From Candidatus Neomarinimicrobiota bacterium (GTDB taxonomy: Bacteria; Fidelibacterota; Marinisomatia; Marinisomatales; TCS55), in contig JABIDL010000040.1 in the NCBI GenBank assembly GCA_018651745.1, forward strand, positions 25,848 to 89,847: a DNA stretch of 64,000 nucleotides. Direction: 5' to 3'. The notes below the pieces were generated by a model that was given only the letters and a program-made list of their open reading frames with translations, did not search any database and was not told where the DNA came from. Shown piece after piece: positions 26,194 to 36,257 of the stretch. The position numbers and the translations under genes are program-made. Numbering within the stretch: the stretch's first letter is position 1; the number at the start of each line of letters is the position of its first letter.

Positions 26194-29100
26194 GTGTATA
26201 TCTCGGACCTCACATTACATGGGTTTAAATCTTTTGCAAAAAAGGATAAACTCAAATTCGGCGAAGGCATTACTGCCATCGTTGGCCCTAATGGTTGTGG
26301 CAAAACCAATATTGTAGATGCAATTCGCTGGGTACTTGGCGAGCAAAAAACCAGTGTTCTTCGAGGAACATCAATGCAGGACATTATATTTAACGGCACC
26401 GAAAAGCAAAAACCTCTAGGCGTATGTGAAGTTTCCCTGACAGTCCATAATAATAAAGGAAGACTTCCGATTGAGTACAATGATGTAGAAATCAGCCGAC
26501 GTGTTTTTCGTAACGGCGACAGCGAATATTATATTAACCGAAATAAATGCAGACGAAAAGATATTTATGATTTATTTGTCGATACCGGTATGGGATCGGA
26601 TGCGTATTCAGTTATTGAACTCAAAATGATTGAGCAGATATTATCTGATACAGCGGAAGACAGGAAGCGGATGTTTGAGGAAGCAGCAGGTGTCAATAAA
26701 TATAAAGGCCAACGAAAAGAAGCGCTTCGAAAATTTGAACAAACGCATGTCGATTTGGATCGAGTAGAAGATATTGTTTTAGAGGTCGAAACCAAAGTCC
26801 GAAACCTAGATCTTCAGCTAAAGCGGTATAAACGGCATGAAAAATTGACCGAACAGATTAAGGATTCTGACATTGAGCTGGCGTATTTAACCATCAAATC
26901 TGCTGAGAAAGAAGCCAATCCAATTCGCAAAAAAATCAGAGAATTCAAACATATAAAGGATTCAAAGGCTACTGAAAAATCCATTTATGATACTGAATTA
27001 ACATCGCATGAATCTGGTTATCGAGACCAACAAAAGGAAGTCGAAATGTTGAGAGTAACCCTAAATGAACTGAATGCTTTCAGAGAGGAAATAGCAAATA
27101 CAATTATAGTAGCCAAGGAACAACATCACGCATCCGTTTCGACAATCCAAAGGTTGGCTACTGAAAAAGATTCTGCATTTACACGGATCGAAAAACTAAC
27201 CCTTCAAATTTCAGATTATGACAAAGAAATCGAATCTATTGAACCTACTGTAAATAAAAAATTATCTCTCTATAAAAAAGAAAAAGATGCATTTGATGTG
27301 GTCGAAAAAGGATATCAAAATTCTCGCAACGATTTAAATGAAATTTTGTCCAAGCGTTGGGAATCTGAACGAACGATTAAAGACAAAGAACATCTATTAA
27401 ACCGTACACGGGATTTAATCTTAGAAAAAGGAAAACAAGCTGATGTTTTAGGTGCGAAACAAACGGAATTGATAGCAACCAAAAATGCCGATGAACAATT
27501 GCACCGATCCTTAGAGAAAGAAAAAGGAAAAACGGAAACCGCAATTCAAGATTTTAAAACCCAATTGAAGGAACTCGAAGGTCAATCTCTTTCTCTTCAT
27601 GAAAAACATCACGCGCTAACCTTGGAATATCAAAGCACTCTAACCCAAAAGGAAGGTCTGCAGAACCAACAAGCATTTTACAATGAACTTGTCAGCAAGG
27701 GCGAAGGGTATCCGGAAGGGACAAAATATGCGTTGGATCATGAAGGCGAATTCAAGGGAATATTAGGACCATTAGCTGACCTTATTACGGCTGATTCAGA
27801 AAAAGAATCTGCCATTGAAACCGCGCTTGGCGATCTTGCGTCATGTTTGGTCGCAAAAGACCGATCCTCTGCATTTGCCATCCTTGAACGGTTGGAAACA
27901 GACGATTTAGGCGAAACTTCCATTATTCCGCTCAAAGAAATTTCATCTATGAAATCATCACTTTTAGCGATTCCAAAATCAAAAGAGGTGCTGGGAAGAG
28001 CAAGCGATTTTGTTTCTTGTAAAAAAGAATTTCAACCGCTTGTTGAAAGGCTTTTGGGAAATCTATTGGTTGTGTCCGATTTGCATAAAGTGGTTAATGA
28101 TGCCGACATGTCTGGTTGGAATTGCGTAGATCTTTCAGGATCATTATCCGGGAGACATTTTATCCTTAAAAATAGATCTCGGTCAACTGAAGCAAACCTT
28201 TTGGGACGAAAAAAACAAATTGAATCAATCCTCAAACAAATTGATTCTCTTTCGATCAAGGGAAAGCAACAACAGGAAGACGTTACGGAACTTGAAGAAT
28301 TGAAGGCAAAAAATGATGTGAAATTTGAAGCACTTTCTGGCGAAATCCGGGAGTTGATTGATGAACAGGCAAAGATTGACGCAGACATAATGCGTAGCAG
28401 TTTTCGTCAAGCCCAATCGGTCGATTTATTATCTGAAATATCTTCACGAACTGAGGAAATCAAAACTGCTGTCAATGATATGGAAAAAGCAGTTGAAAAT
28501 ATGTACCCTGAAATCCAGACACTTAAATCGAAACTCACGAATTATGAAAAACGAGTTAGCACAGCAGAGGGGAAAGTATCTGAATCGCAAACGAAACGCG
28601 ATGGGTTTCACCAACGGGTCCAAGATATGAGAATTGAGCTATTGAATCTCGAAAATTCACGAGATAATCTGACGTTTCAGAAAAAAACAACTTCAGATCT
28701 TATCAATGAATTGACGGATCGTGGTAAAATAATTGAAACCGAAATATCAGAATTAAAAACTAAAATTGAATCATTAACTGCAAAATCAGAATCGAGTGAA
28801 GCGGAACTTCAAACCGCAATGGGTAAGATTCAAAAACAACGATCCGTTCTTGATCTTAAGCGGGCAGCAGCAGAAGAATCGTACAAGCATATTGAAGATA
28901 TCCGAGCAAAGATAAAATCTGAGCAGCAATCACGTGAAATGATTTTAGAAGAACTGAAACAAGCCGAGGTGGATATCGCCGAATTTGAGCAAAAAATTCT
29001 ATCCCAAAAAGATCGTATTATGGAAAAATATAATATGAAAATACCGGATAAGGTTGAAACACCTAATTCATTGGAGGATGTTCGGGATAGGATTGCGCGG

Positions 29101-29718
29101 TTTCAAAGTTCTATCATAAATATAGGCCCTATTAATATGGCGGTAAAAGATGAACACGATGAAGAATCCAAACGTCTTGAAATGCTGACTCATCAGAAAT
29201 TGGATTTGATGAAGGCGGAGGAGAATCTTCGGGAAACCATTCAAAAAATTGATGAAATCGCTCGGAAAATGTTTAAAGAAACGTTTGATGAGATAAAGAC
29301 TAATTTCGAAAAACTGTTTACCATGTTTTTTGAAGGTGGAAAAGGTGAATTGTCTCTAACAGGCGATCCAGATCCCTTGGAAGCCAACATTTCTATCCAC
29401 GCTCAGCCACCGGGTAAACGGAACCAAAATCTTCGCATGCTTTCTGCCGGTGAAAAGGCGCTTACCGCAATTGCGCTGTTGTTTTCGATTTATCAGGTAA
29501 AACCAAGTCCGTATTGTATTTTGGATGAAGTGGATGCACCTTTGGATGATGTAAATATCAAAAAATTCACACGTGTTTTGCAACAATTTTCCGACGAAAC
29601 TCAGTTTATAGTAGTCACGCATAATAAACTAACTATGGAAGCTGCGACCCAGCTTTACGGAGTCACCATGGAAAACAGAGGAGTCTCTAAACTGGTTTCA
29701 GTGCAGTTCGAAGCGTAA
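26194..29718 (+). CDS. smc: Chromosome segregation protein SMC
   Basis: 1174 residues from a GTG start, the usual SMC length. N-terminal ATPase half: YISDLTLHGFKSFAKK, Walker A GPNGCGKTN (31-39), then IRWVLGEQ. Two long coiled coils flank a hinge at about 500-660 (GEFKGILGPLADLI ... RHFILKNRSR). C-terminal half: ABC signature MLSAGEKALTAIALLF (about 1082-1097) and Walker B CILDEVDAPLDD (Asp1111-Glu1112). It holds and organises the chromosome with ScpA and ScpB, neither of which is in this window. The start follows the inverted-repeat spacer without a strong ribosome site. Confidence 0.97.
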   Translation: MYISDLTLHGFKSFAKKDKLKFGEGITAIVGPNGCGKTNIVDAIRWVLGEQKTSVLRGTSMQDIIFNGTEKQKPLGVCEVSLTVHNNKGRLPIEYNDVEISRRVFRNGDSEYYINRNKCRRKDIYDLFVDTGMGSDAYSVIELKMIEQILSDTAEDRKRMFEEAAGVNKYKGQRKEALRKFEQTHVDLDRVEDIVLEVETKVRNLDLQLKRYKRHEKLTEQIKDSDIELAYLTIKSAEKEANPIRKKIREFKHIKDSKATEKSIYDTELTSHESGYRDQQKEVEMLRVTLNELNAFREEIANTIIVAKEQHHASVSTIQRLATEKDSAFTRIEKLTLQISDYDKEIESIEPTVNKKLSLYKKEKDAFDVVEKGYQNSRNDLNEILSKRWESERTIKDKEHLLNRTRDLILEKGKQADVLGAKQTELIATKNADEQLHRSLEKEKGKTETAIQDFKTQLKELEGQSLSLHEKHHALTLEYQSTLTQKEGLQNQQAFYNELVSKGEGYPEGTKYALDHEGEFKGILGPLADLITADSEKESAIETALGDLASCLVAKDRSSAFAILERLETDDLGETSIIPLKEISSMKSSLLAIPKSKEVLGRASDFVSCKKEFQPLVERLLGNLLVVSDLHKVVNDADMSGWNCVDLSGSLSGRHFILKNRSRSTEANLLGRKKQIESILKQIDSLSIKGKQQQEDVTELEELKAKNDVKFEALSGEIRELIDEQAKIDADIMRSSFRQAQSVDLLSEISSRTEEIKTAVNDMEKAVENMYPEIQTLKSKLTNYEKRVSTAEGKVSESQTKRDGFHQRVQDMRIELLNLENSRDNLTFQKKTTSDLINELTDRGKIIETEISELKTKIESLTAKSESSEAELQTAMGKIQKQRSVLDLKRAAAEESYKHIEDIRAKIKSEQQSREMILEELKQAEVDIAEFEQKILSQKDRIMEKYNMKIPDKVETPNSLEDVRDRIARFQSSIINIGPINMAVKDEHDEESKRLEMLTHQKLDLMKAEENLRETIQKIDEIARKMFKETFDEIKTNFEKLFTMFFEGGKGELSLTGDPDPLEANISIHAQPPGKRNQNLRMLSAGEKALTAIALLFSIYQVKPSPYCILDEVDAPLDDVNIKKFTRVLQQFSDETQFIVVTHNKLTMEAATQLYGVTMENRGVSKLVSVQFEA

Positions 29719-29747
29719 CTCAAATTTTCCCATATATATTTGTATTT

Positions 29748-29846
29748 CCCTCTTGAGAGGGTTGCTCGCCAGCTGGTGGACGGAGTGTTATTGGGGGCAA
29801 ACAGGGTGCACAAGGCAAAAATGTCATTCCGAACTTGATTCGGAAT
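29748..29846. repeat. Two short palindromes in the smc/protease gap
   Basis: This is part of the 509-base gene-free stretch from 29719 to 30227. CCCTCTTGAGAGGG (29748-29761) is followed by CGCCAGCTGGTGGACGG, and ATTCCGAA-CTTGA-TTCGGAAT occupies 29826-29846. The layout looks like scraps of dispersed intergenic repeats. I see no gene or RNA here. Confidence 0.6.
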
Positions 29847-29880
29847 CTAGAATACAAATGATAGCAGTGGTTTATTCCTG

Positions 29881-30057
29881 TTCTTTTGTCTGATACAAAA
29901 GAACCAAAAAATCACAGCTGGATAAATATTCCCTAAAACTGCGTTCGGTTTTTTAGAAGAAACAAACTCATTCCCGTGTGGCGCGGGAATTCAGACAGTG
30001 TTTCTTCTGCAATTAAAAAACCGTTCTTGTTTTTATACGGAAATATTTATCAGGCTG
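29881..30057. repeat. Nested long inverted repeat element
   Basis: TTCTTTTGT-CTGAT-ACAAAAGAA (29881-29903) precedes a nested foldback. Outer arms are CAGCTGGATAAATATTCC (29915-29932) and GGAAATATTTATCAGGCTG (30039-30057). Middle arms are CGGTTTTTTAGAAGAAAC (29946-29963) and its near-complement (30000-30023). The core ATTCCCG-TGTGGCG-CGGGAAT sits at 29970-29990. From memory it resembles a dispersed palindromic element common in Bacteroidota and relatives. A last palindrome, ACTCACCCC-A-GGGGTGAGT, follows at 30075-30093. No coding potential was seen. Confidence 0.75.
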
Positions 30058-30227
30058 AATCTTTTTATGAATTAACTCACCCCAGGGGTGAGTAATATTT
30101 CTGTCTATGTGATTCGCCTCACACAATCTGTTACCGAAGACATTTTATCATTTACTTTGTCGGGAAATTTTGTATATTTCTATTCATATTCATTCTGAAT
30201 AATTCAGAACCAATTGTGGGAGGAAGC

Positions 30228-33200
30228 ATGAAAAAAGGATTACTGAGTCTCTTCATCATTGCTACATTGTTCGCACAGGTAAAAGAAAAGCGAACTGAAA
30301 TCACCACGGAAAAACTGTTCAGCAACAGTTCTACACCTATCAAAGTTATTCCGCGAATTCGACCCGGTTACAGTCCGCCACCGATGTTGGATACACGTGA
30401 ATCTGTGGACGAATGGTGTGGCACCATGCCGGCATGGATTGAAAATAATGGTACACAAAGATCTTGTTCATTTTTCGGATCCACTGATGATCCAGGTGTA
30501 AGAGATTCCTATATTCCCGGAACAAGTTCCGACACTCTTATTATCAGGCTATACATCCACGCCTTTGCGGATAACAGCGGGAATAATCCAACGGCAACAC
30601 TTGCAGACGCAGAAGCGCAATTGGTCACTCTCAATGAAGCGTTTTCCGACTATACACTCAAATTTGACGCCACATTCCAGATTCACAATGATGCAACTTA
30701 TCAGACTATTACCAGTTCAGATTGGTCCACCGGAGCCCTCAAAGAACTCTACGGTGCCGATCCGCTGCAGTATCACAATCTCTATGTGTGCGATACGGAT
30801 GCCAGCTGGAGCATCCTTGGTGTTTCGACGTTTCCGTGGGGCAGCGATGCGCTCACCACTTACGGCGGTACAATCTTAGATAAAGATTGGTTTGGCGGGC
30901 CGCGCACGTTTAGCGGTTCTGCTAATATTCCTCAGCATACCATCACGCACGAGCTTGGCCACGGAATGGGACTTTGGCACACACATCACGGCGTAAGTGA
31001 AGTGACCGATTGCGGTGACTGTTACGAAGGCGCAGATGGTTATACCTATGCTACCGGAGACAGCGCTGATGTAGTGGGAGACATGTGTTCAGATACAAAA
31101 TCCACTCCCACTAATTATTCCTGCGGAGATCCAGGCACGACCGACTGCCAAAGCAACACCTTTACGGGAACGGATTTTCACAATTTTATGGGCTATGCCG
31201 ATGACGATTGCTACGATCTTTCTAATGATGGATTTTCATCACAGCAGTCCGGAAGAATGCACGGATGGATTTCAGATAAATATATGGGGCTCATTGCTGA
31301 TTCTTCTGATAAAACCTTGCTCAGTACCAGCTTTGAAGACGGCATGCCGAATGATTGGACAACAATCGATAATAACAGCAATGGAGCGACTTGGGGAGTA
31401 GGATCAAGTTCCACATTAGACATCTCATACTATGGAGATAAAGGTGCCTATATTTATTACTCAAGCGCGAATGATGATTATCTTGTAACACCTCAAATAA
31501 GTATCCCAAGCGATTTTTCGGCTGCGACTTTTTCTTTTTGGGCTCGATCCCATAGTGCCAGTTATTTGGAAGATTTTAATGTGCTGCTTTCCACATCCGA
31601 CAGCCTTGCTTCCAGCTTCACCGTCACGCTTGAATCCATTACAAATTTATCATCTTCATGGACGAAGTATTCTTATGATTTGAGCAGTTATATTGGCCAA
31701 TCCATTTTTCTTGCCGTTCAAAATGTATCCTTGAATGATTATTATATGTTTGCCGATGATTTTCTGGTTTCCGGAAATCGAAATACCAATGATGCACCGG
31801 TTGCATCGGATCTTAGTTTTTCTACCGATGAGGACACGGATTACACCGGAACATTTCCCGGAAGTGATGTGGATGTAGGCGATGCGCTCACCTTTTCCAT
31901 CGTCACAAATCCGGCGAATGGAATGGTGACTTTGGACAATGCTTCATTGGGTTCATTTACGTACAGCCCAAATGCAGACTTTGTTGGTTCTGACAGCCTC
32001 AAGTTCAGAGTGAGTGACGGTACAGCCGCTGATACAGGGAAAGTCAGCATAACGGTTACGAATGTGAACGATGCGCCAACATTTACATCCACGGCCGTAA
32101 CAAGCGTGGATGAAGATTCGGAATATTCATACACCATCTCAACATCGGATGCAGAAGGCGACAGTGTATTTGTAACAGCGCCCACCATTCCGGATTGGCT
32201 GACGCTTTCGGTGAATTCCAGTGCATGGGTCAGCACCTATGCCGGCTCAGCTGATGTGGGCAGTTACATTGATTCAACTCTTTTAGAATCAAGGTTTTCT
32301 TACCCGCGGGGTATTTGTATTGCAGATGACGGCACAATTTATGTTGGTGATGATGGGAATTCTGTCCTTCGAAAAATATCAACTGATGGAATTGTCACCA
32401 CCCTTGCGGGAAGTGGATCAGTAGCTCATCAAGACGGTCAAGGTACGGCCGCATCTTTTAATAATCTTTACGGCATGGATCTGGATAGCGCCGGAAATAT
32501 TTATGTTGCTGATTACTCAGGAAGGAGAATTCGTAAAGTGACTCCGGATGGTTTGGTAACAACCTATGCGGGAAATGGCGGCTGGGGTAATGTGGACGGC
32601 CCGGCGGAAAATGCAGAATTTTACCAGCCATATGACGTTGCTGTGGATAACCAGGGCAATGTTTATGTTACATGCACACATGCCTACACGATACGGAAAA
32701 TCACTCCCGATGGCACGGTGAGCACTATAGCCGGGATACCATCTCAACGAGGGTTGGTGGACGGGGATTCATCAACCGCGCTATTGCACAGTCCTAGTTC
32801 GATTGAAGTAGATGACAGCGGCAACGTTTATTTTGCCGATTATGCAACGCTTCGGAAAATTACCCCCGATGGTAATATTGTCACGATTGCCGGAACAGGA
32901 ACTCAAGGCCATGCAGATGGCCAGGGAACCAGTGCTCAAATTTATAGATTAGATGGATTGACATTTGATAATAACGCTAACATTTTATATGCTACAAATT
33001 ATTGGTACGAATGCATCCGAGCCATCGATCAGGATGGTAATGTAACCACAATCGCCGGAAATAATAGTACCGGCAGCGCAGATGGAGATGGAAGTGTTGC
33101 TCAATTCAATTCCCCTCAGGATCTGTATCTATGGGGATCATCTATGTACGTTTGTGATACTGGTAATGATATCATAAGAAGAATAGACTTGCCGGCTTCC

Positions 33201-36128
33201 ACCTTATCGGGCACGCCGGATAACGATGACGTCGGCGATCACAGCGTATCGCTCTTGGCAACCGATGAAAACGGTGCTACAGCCACGCAGGATTTTACGA
33301 TTACGGTCAATAATGTGAATGATGCACCCGTTCTTACACTTGCCTTATCAGATATAACGGCGGATGAGGACGCGGCCGATACGACGATAGGTGACCTCAA
33401 CAATTATTTTTCCGATGTGGATGATCCAATGCTTACGTTCAGCCATGTCAACGGCAATCCGAATTTGCTCAGCATCACTGCTGTGAATGATACCATTACA
33501 TTCAGTTTAACACCGGACAGTAGCGGTTCTGCGGAAGTGATCTTCACCGCAGCAGATTCCGCAGGACTTTCCGTGAGTGACACGATGGTGGTCAATGTGG
33601 TTCCGGTCAATGATGCGCCTATTGCGGGTGATCTGACGGTTACCTTGGATGAAGATGAAACGCAGTCGTTTACACTTTCAGGATCCGATGTGGAACTCGA
33701 TTCTCTGACATTTGCCGTTTTGGACAGTGCGTTGCACGGTTCGGTAACAGGAACAGCACCGTCGCTCACCTACACACCGGATATGGATTTTCATGGCTCG
33801 GATAGTTTATCGTACACGGTCAGCGACGGAATGGATTCGGATACAGCCAACGTCTGGTTTGAGATCAGCGCAATTGATGATCCTGCGTCCATGATATCTC
33901 TCTTAAGTCCGGCCAATGCTTTTGCTATAGCGATCAATGATACGAATGCCCTCACGGATTCGGTGACATTTGTTTGGTCGGCTTCGGAAGATCCGGATGA
34001 TACCGTCGCGTACAAACTTATGGTGCAAAACATTGTGTACGACGGAACCGCCATGCTAGATACAGTTTTTCACGACACGGTTATCACGGATACGTCGGTC
34101 GTTGTTTTATACGAAGATATTCTCGATGATATTGCTACATATTTTGGTGACAACAGCATAATTGTATGGGATGTGAACTTGACGGCAGGAATGGTAGATA
34201 CACTTTCCAATAACGGTCCATTCGCCCTTAGCATTGACGCATCGGGTGCAGTGGAATACCGTCCCGGTGATTTTTCACTTTTGACACCCGCAGACAGTTC
34301 ACTACTTATATTCACAGAATCAAATGTATTGACGGATTCACTGTTGTTCAGCTGGGAAACCAGCGCCGATCCGGATGATTCTGTGATGTATGAATTCCAC
34401 GTGCATCATACGATTTACGGTGAAGGTGATTCGCTCGGATCATTGGAACACGATTCACTGATGTTGGGGACGATGCTTTACGTTTTTTACGAAGACATTC
34501 TTGGCGACATCACCGATTTTATGGGTGATTCCAGTGAAGTGAGTTGGGATGTTGCTGCCGTCGGAGGCATGGATACGGTTGTGTCTCAGAACGGCCATTT
34601 CCGTTTTAATGTGGATGCGCATGAGGCGGTCAATTATGGTCCTCTTGTTGTACACGTTTCTACTACAGGATCAGATTCAACTGGTGATGGATCTGAAGAA
34701 AATCCGTTTGCGTCAATTCAAATGGGGATCGATAATGCGATTGATGGTGATACTGTATTAGTAGCGGCGGGGATGTACAATAGATTTGTAGTTGTTGGAG
34801 GCAATCATAGATATATAATGTCAACTCATGGAAGAGATTCTACAATTATTTATAATGAAGATGGGGTTCAAGGCAGTGGTGTACAGGATGCAGATTCAAT
34901 CTTTATTGATGGTTTCACATTTGATGGTGGACCTATGGGCTTAGGTATTTGGGATGCAACTAATGTTAATGTTTCAAATATTAGAATTACAAATATAGTG
35001 ACGCCTTATTGGAATGTTGGTAGTGCAATATTTGGCAATGGCTGGTCTTCTTACCTTATCATTGATAATCTTATAATCGAAAATTGCATAAACAACAGTA
35101 GTAATGATTTGGTAGAAGGTGTTGGTGAATTGACAAACATGACACTCGTCAACTCTACTTCAAATAGCTACTACTTAGTTTATTGGGTAGGTACTATAAG
35201 TAATTCAATAATTTGGGGAAACACATTTGGATCACCGATTGCTGGAGGCAATACAACATATTCTTACTCTAGTATTCAGAACAGTGGAGGAAGCGATAAC
35301 TGGGATATAGAGGCTATAGATGGAGGTAATAATATTGATTCAAACCCTCTTTTCTGCAACCCAGATAGTGGTGACTTTACCTTAGCCGAAAACTCACCAT
35401 GTGTTGGCACTGGTGAAAATGGTGCAAATATGGGTGCATCCGGCGAGGGATGTGCTGCCATTTATTTACCTCCGGAGGATTTTTCGCTCTTAAGTCCGAA
35501 TGATTCCCTGATGATTTCCCTTACAAATGCAAACCTGACTTCAGATTCCGTAGTCTTTGTGTGGGAATCAACGAGCGATCCGGATGGTGATACTGTAATG
35601 TACCGAGCCAAGTTTGGTCATATCGTTTTTTCAGGAGGAACAATGATTGACACCGTGAAACATGACAGCACATTGACTGACACTAGTGTTGTTGTGTATT
35701 ACGAGGATATTTATGATGACCTTTTTGATTTGAGTGGCGATAACAGTGTCATCAAATGGAATGTGGCGGCCATTGCCGGATCGGATACAGTGCTTGCTGA
35801 AAATGGTCCGAGGTATGTTCTAGCGGACGGCACTTCCTTGAGCGTGGATGAAGAATTCATCCCGACCGAATTTGCGCTGCATCAGAATTACCCGAATCCA
35901 TTCAATCCTGTAACGACGATCCAGTACGATATTCCCGAAGCGGGAGAGATACGACTTGACGTGTATAATATTCTCGGTGAAAAAGTGGCAACCCTTGTTC
36001 AGGGACGCCAAGAAATCGGGCGCTATACCGTACGGTGGGATGCTGCCGGCATGGCCTCTGGAATGTATTTCTATCGGATTAGTTCACCGAAGTTCACGGC
36101 GACGAAAAAACTGGTGTTGATGAAATAG
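30228..36128 (+). CDS. Mosaic M43-type metalloprotease with T9SS sorting tail
   Basis: 1966 residues from ATG 30228, behind GGGAGGA; a GTG at 30216 is less likely. Signal peptide KKGLLSLFIIATLFAQ. The zinc site HELGHGMGLWH (about 241-251) with a Met-turn FMGYADD near 321 indicates a metzincin like cytophagalysin (M43). A choice-of-anchor-J/MAM-like domain (363-518) and a cadherin-like domain follow (521-615). A second cadherin-like domain is split by about 320 residues of NHL repeats (RKITPDG, VYVADYSGRRIRKV; about 665-988). Two more cadherin-like domains and two units of about 120 residues come next, then a parallel beta-helix insert (about 1470-1743) and a third unit. The tail has HQNYPNPFNPVTT and ends KKLVLMK. 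It is likely secreted and anchored at the surface. Confidence 0.88.
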   Translation: MKKGLLSLFIIATLFAQVKEKRTEITTEKLFSNSSTPIKVIPRIRPGYSPPPMLDTRESVDEWCGTMPAWIENNGTQRSCSFFGSTDDPGVRDSYIPGTSSDTLIIRLYIHAFADNSGNNPTATLADAEAQLVTLNEAFSDYTLKFDATFQIHNDATYQTITSSDWSTGALKELYGADPLQYHNLYVCDTDASWSILGVSTFPWGSDALTTYGGTILDKDWFGGPRTFSGSANIPQHTITHELGHGMGLWHTHHGVSEVTDCGDCYEGADGYTYATGDSADVVGDMCSDTKSTPTNYSCGDPGTTDCQSNTFTGTDFHNFMGYADDDCYDLSNDGFSSQQSGRMHGWISDKYMGLIADSSDKTLLSTSFEDGMPNDWTTIDNNSNGATWGVGSSSTLDISYYGDKGAYIYYSSANDDYLVTPQISIPSDFSAATFSFWARSHSASYLEDFNVLLSTSDSLASSFTVTLESITNLSSSWTKYSYDLSSYIGQSIFLAVQNVSLNDYYMFADDFLVSGNRNTNDAPVASDLSFSTDEDTDYTGTFPGSDVDVGDALTFSIVTNPANGMVTLDNASLGSFTYSPNADFVGSDSLKFRVSDGTAADTGKVSITVTNVNDAPTFTSTAVTSVDEDSEYSYTISTSDAEGDSVFVTAPTIPDWLTLSVNSSAWVSTYAGSADVGSYIDSTLLESRFSYPRGICIADDGTIYVGDDGNSVLRKISTDGIVTTLAGSGSVAHQDGQGTAASFNNLYGMDLDSAGNIYVADYSGRRIRKVTPDGLVTTYAGNGGWGNVDGPAENAEFYQPYDVAVDNQGNVYVTCTHAYTIRKITPDGTVSTIAGIPSQRGLVDGDSSTALLHSPSSIEVDDSGNVYFADYATLRKITPDGNIVTIAGTGTQGHADGQGTSAQIYRLDGLTFDNNANILYATNYWYECIRAIDQDGNVTTIAGNNSTGSADGDGSVAQFNSPQDLYLWGSSMYVCDTGNDIIRRIDLPASTLSGTPDNDDVGDHSVSLLATDENGATATQDFTITVNNVNDAPVLTLALSDITADEDAADTTIGDLNNYFSDVDDPMLTFSHVNGNPNLLSITAVNDTITFSLTPDSSGSAEVIFTAADSAGLSVSDTMVVNVVPVNDAPIAGDLTVTLDEDETQSFTLSGSDVELDSLTFAVLDSALHGSVTGTAPSLTYTPDMDFHGSDSLSYTVSDGMDSDTANVWFEISAIDDPASMISLLSPANAFAIAINDTNALTDSVTFVWSASEDPDDTVAYKLMVQNIVYDGTAMLDTVFHDTVITDTSVVVLYEDILDDIATYFGDNSIIVWDVNLTAGMVDTLSNNGPFALSIDASGAVEYRPGDFSLLTPADSSLLIFTESNVLTDSLLFSWETSADPDDSVMYEFHVHHTIYGEGDSLGSLEHDSLMLGTMLYVFYEDILGDITDFMGDSSEVSWDVAAVGGMDTVVSQNGHFRFNVDAHEAVNYGPLVVHVSTTGSDSTGDGSEENPFASIQMGIDNAIDGDTVLVAAGMYNRFVVVGGNHRYIMSTHGRDSTIIYNEDGVQGSGVQDADSIFIDGFTFDGGPMGLGIWDATNVNVSNIRITNIVTPYWNVGSAIFGNGWSSYLIIDNLIIENCINNSSNDLVEGVGELTNMTLVNSTSNSYYLVYWVGTISNSIIWGNTFGSPIAGGNTTYSYSSIQNSGGSDNWDIEAIDGGNNIDSNPLFCNPDSGDFTLAENSPCVGTGENGANMGASGEGCAAIYLPPEDFSLLSPNDSLMISLTNANLTSDSVVFVWESTSDPDGDTVMYRAKFGHIVFSGGTMIDTVKHDSTLTDTSVVVYYEDIYDDLFDLSGDNSVIKWNVAAIAGSDTVLAENGPRYVLADGTSLSVDEEFIPTEFALHQNYPNPFNPVTTIQYDIPEAGEIRLDVYNILGEKVATLVQGRQEIGRYTVRWDAAGMASGMYFYRISSPKFTATKKLVLMK

Positions 36129-36257
36129 TAAGTTAGTCACCCTTTTGCCCCATTCAAGTCATTTCAAGTGACGTCAAAAAAATAATCATTCTCTTAACTT
36201 GTTGTATAGGACGAGAAAAGCAAGTATTTTCCTAGGCTTTTTTCGAAACGAAAAATC

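Noticed and set aside
36150..36180. Half-palindrome in TCAAGTCATTTCAAGTGACG after the protease gene
   Set aside because: Stem is only 4-5 bases and has no T-run; not called a terminator.
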